NCBI GenBank assembly: GCA_000720805.1
Contig: JODI01000044.1
Coordinates: 6,384 to 70,383, forward strand
Origin: Streptomyces violaceoruber
GTDB taxonomy: Bacteria; Actinomycetota; Actinomycetes; Streptomycetales; Streptomycetaceae
Reading direction: 5' to 3'
DNA: 64,000 nt
Of the stretch, positions 59,974 to 64,000 are shown one piece after another. The first letter of the stretch is position 1. The number at the start of each line of letters is the position of its first letter. Below the pieces are notes generated by a model, which did no database searches, had not been told where the DNA came from, and worked only from the letters and a program-made list of their open reading frames with translations. Position numbers and translations under genes: made by a program.

Positions 59974-60052
59974 CGCGGTCTCCCTCTTCTGCGTACGGTT
60001 CCGTCTTCTGCCTGAGTGCGTACGGTTCCGTCTTTTGTACCGTCCCGTCAGA

Positions 60053-61504
60053 TCATGCCGGACGGTCGTTCTCCTCGCCTGCCCCGCCCGGCACTTCGGT
60101 AAGTCCACGTCGCGCGTCGGCGGTCCGTTCGGCGGTCTTCTGCTCGGCGATCCGGCGGTGCTCGGCGGCCTTGAGGTCGTAGATCTCGGCCATCCGCAGG
60201 TGATAGGCCGGGTCGTCCTCCTCGTAGACGTCCGGGATGCCGTCGAGGTCGTCGTCGCGTTCCTCGGCCTCCCACAGCCTGCGGTACTTGGCGTTCCGCA
60301 CCTTCAGCAGCACCGTCGCCAGTCCCGCCGCGATCAGGGAGCCGGACAGTACGGACGCCTTGACCTCGTCCGTCATCGTCGCGTCGCCGACGAAGGCCAG
60401 CTCACCGATGAGCAGCGACACCGTGAAGCCGATACCGGCCAGGGTCGCCACCGCGAAGACGTCCGCCCACTCCAGGTCCTCACTGAGGGACGCACGGGTG
60501 AAGCGGGCGGTGAGCCAGGTCCCGCCGAAGATGCCGATCGCCTTGCCGAGGACCAGCCCCAGGACGACACCCAGCGTCTCCGGCCGGGTGAAGACATCGC
60601 CGAGCGCCCCGCCGGAGACGACGACACCAGCGCTGAACAGCGCGAACAGCGGCACGGCCAAGCCCGCCGACAGCGGACGTACGAGATGCTCGATGCGCTC
60701 GCCCGGCGAGCACTCCTCCCCCTCGCGCCGCGTGCACCGCAGCATCAGGCCCATCGCGACGCCCGCGATGGTGGCGTGGACGCCGCTGTTGTACATCAGC
60801 GCCCAGTTGACGAGCGCGAGGGGGATGTACACGTACCACCCGCGTACGCCCGTCCGCAGCAGCAGCCAGAAGACCGCGAGACCGGCTGCCGCCCCGCCGA
60901 GCGCGGCGAGGTCGATGTCCGCCGTGAAGAAGACCGCGATGATCAGGATCGCGAAGAGGTCGTCGACGACGGCGAGCGTCAGCAGGAAGGCCCGCAGGGC
61001 GCTCGGCAGGGACGTCCCGATGACGGCGAGGACCGCCAGCGCGAAGGCGATGTCGGTGGCGGTGGGCACGGCCCAGCCCCGCAGCGAGCCGCCGCCGGTG
61101 AGGTTGGTGAGCGTGTAGACCAGCGCCGGTACGGCCATCCCGCACAGGGCCGCGACGACGGGCAGCGCGGCCGCCCTGGGGTCGCGGAGGTCACCGGCGA
61201 CCAGTTCGCGTTTGAGTTCGATGCCGGCGACGAAGAAGAAGACCGCGAGCAGCCCGTCGGCGGCCCAGTGGGCGATCGACAGGTTCAGGCCGAGGGACTC
61301 GGGGCCGAGATGGAAGTGGCTGACGCTTTCGTAGCTGTCGTGCAGCGCCGGGGCGTTGGCCCAGATCAGCGCGGCGACGGCGGCGATGAGCAGCAGCACA
61401 CCGCCGACGGTCTCGGTGCGCAGCGCGTCCGCCACGAAGGTCCGCTCGGGCAGGGAGAGCCGTCCGAGGGCCTTGCGGGTGGGGGTGGTGCGGGGCGCGG
61501 CCAC
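60053..61504 (-). CDS. nhaA: Na+/H+ antiporter NhaA
   Basis: A 483-residue, 12-helix antiporter with the paired Asp residues in LAVVDDLFAILI, the LFALFSAGV region and GKAIGIFGGTWL. The 60-residue hydrophilic C-terminus is longer than in E. coli NhaA. GTG 61504 follows GGAGG by 5 nt. The gene lies downstream of acs on the same strand, separated by a terminator, and upstream of the holin-like gene, with a duplicated AAGACGGAACCGTACGCA in the 79-nt gap to the latter. Confidence 0.95.
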   Translation of the reverse strand: MAAPRTTPTRKALGRLSLPERTFVADALRTETVGGVLLLIAAVAALIWANAPALHDSYESVSHFHLGPESLGLNLSIAHWAADGLLAVFFFVAGIELKRELVAGDLRDPRAAALPVVAALCGMAVPALVYTLTNLTGGGSLRGWAVPTATDIAFALAVLAVIGTSLPSALRAFLLTLAVVDDLFAILIIAVFFTADIDLAALGGAAAGLAVFWLLLRTGVRGWYVYIPLALVNWALMYNSGVHATIAGVAMGLMLRCTRREGEECSPGERIEHLVRPLSAGLAVPLFALFSAGVVVSGGALGDVFTRPETLGVVLGLVLGKAIGIFGGTWLTARFTRASLSEDLEWADVFAVATLAGIGFTVSLLIGELAFVGDATMTDEVKASVLSGSLIAAGLATVLLKVRNAKYRRLWEAEERDDDLDGIPDVYEEDDPAYHLRMAEIYDLKAAEHRRIAEQKTAERTADARRGLTEVPGGAGEENDRPA

Positions 61505-61646
61505 GGAGACCTCCGGTCGGTGGGCAGGACGGAACACTTGCCGACCAGACTTCCCGGCGCACCTGTTTGGTTCAGCTTACTTTGTTTAGTTTGCCTAACG
61601 TGCGCGGGGGGAGTTCGATTCCGGTGAACCCCACGTTAGAGGTGAA

Positions 61647-61681
61647 AAGGGCACCCGGCGCGCTGGTCACCGGGTGCCCTT
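61647..61681 (-). terminator. Rho-independent-like terminator of acs
   Basis: AAGGGCACCCGG at 61647-61658 pairs with 61670-61681 (12-bp stem, 11-nt loop). On the minus strand the stem is followed by TTTTCACC. It lies about 55 nt after the acs stop. Confidence 0.85.
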
Positions 61682-61734
61682 CAGGACCGTGCGTACTCTC
61701 GGTCCTCGTTCTCTCCGTGTGGGTTCGGTCCTGT

Positions 61735-63696
<1,962 letters not shown>

Positions 63697-64000
63697 CGTC
63701 CCGTCTCCTCCTTCAACAGGATGGCCAGGCTTTCGTTGCTCACGGCATCTGCCTTTCCCAGGGTGTCCGTTGTGTCCCGGGCCACAGCTCATCAGACCCG
63801 AGGGGCCGGTGACAAGGGTCGACAGGGTAACTGGTTTAGACCTGTCTGGTCCGGGGCCCTGGCGGCGCGGGTGTCTCGGCTGTCTCGGGTGCCTCAGGTC
63901 TTTTGACGGCTGTGGCCGGGTCATCCGTAGTCACGGACGGGCGCTGGGATGAGTTCAGAGGTGTCGCGGCTTTCACAGGTGGGAGAGGGCGGGCGGGGGT
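63697..64000. promoter_or_regulatory. Region upstream of acs
   Basis: The 304 nt to the window edge hold no convincing gene. They should contain the acs promoter on the minus strand; an AT-richer patch GGTAACTGGTTTAGACC lies at 63827-63843. No operator was recognised. Confidence 0.3.

Overview
The window is a high-GC actinomycete chromosome segment, almost certainly Streptomyces. The evidence is strong third-position G/C bias, GTG starts, many 4-nt gene overlaps, a WblA-type WhiB protein, an ECF41 sigma factor and a Crp protein. From 44 kb on, the order (bifunctional PBP, wblA, two ArsA-like ATPases, DUF4177, RidA, NUDIX, MBL hydrolase, crp, nth, NUDIX, MarP-like protease, alpha/beta hydrolase, holin-like protein, nhaA, acs) matches, from general knowledge, the conserved Streptomyces core. 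The ask-asd-ECF sigma block at 15.7-20.4 kb belongs to the same core.

Layout. (1) 0.35-10.1 kb: a compact biosynthetic cassette on the + strand with no PKS or NRPS gene. It holds a 3-hydroxyacyl-CoA dehydrogenase, an alpha-oxoamine synthase, both subunits of a methylcrotonyl-CoA-carboxylase-like enzyme, an ATP-grasp ligase, a KASIII-like enzyme and an MFS exporter. Its 3' end runs antisense into the next gene, which looks like an insertion boundary. (2) 10-15.4 kb: a small membrane protein, an ECF41 sigma factor with SnoaL domain, a TauE/SafE permease behind a perfect palindrome, a secreted SgcJ/EcaC-like protein and a two-component system. (3) 15.7-29.7 kb: aspartate kinase (with an internal start for a beta subunit) and aspartate semialdehyde dehydrogenase, an ECF sigma with a membrane partner, SURF1, an S9 peptidase, an RCK/TrkA-N channel-like protein, a two-subunit permease, and a Ser/Thr kinase. 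(4) 30-42 kb: an accessory-looking stretch with a deletion-fusion pseudogene, a glycosyltransferase, a 1377-residue HTH-STAND NTPase-WD40 protein, an MFS transporter, HAD proteins, a transposase remnant and a VOC protein, ending at tRNA-Pro(CGG). (5) 42-64 kb: core genes as above.

The most unusual structural signal is a recurring architecture. At eight or more genes the last 15-30 nt of the coding sequence, stop codon included, is expanded as a degenerate tandem array running into the downstream intergenic space (near 1.2, 13.3, 32.1, 36.8, 39.5, 43.1, 44.7 and 48.0 kb). Unit lengths and sequences differ from gene to gene. At 44.7 kb the last unit forms one arm of a perfect 24-bp terminator hairpin.

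The two strongest candidates for something undescribed are this stop-anchored repeat pattern and the PKS/NRPS-free cassette. Functions are assigned by reading translations and motifs by eye; no database search was run. Very long open frames antisense to real genes were treated as GC-bias artefacts.
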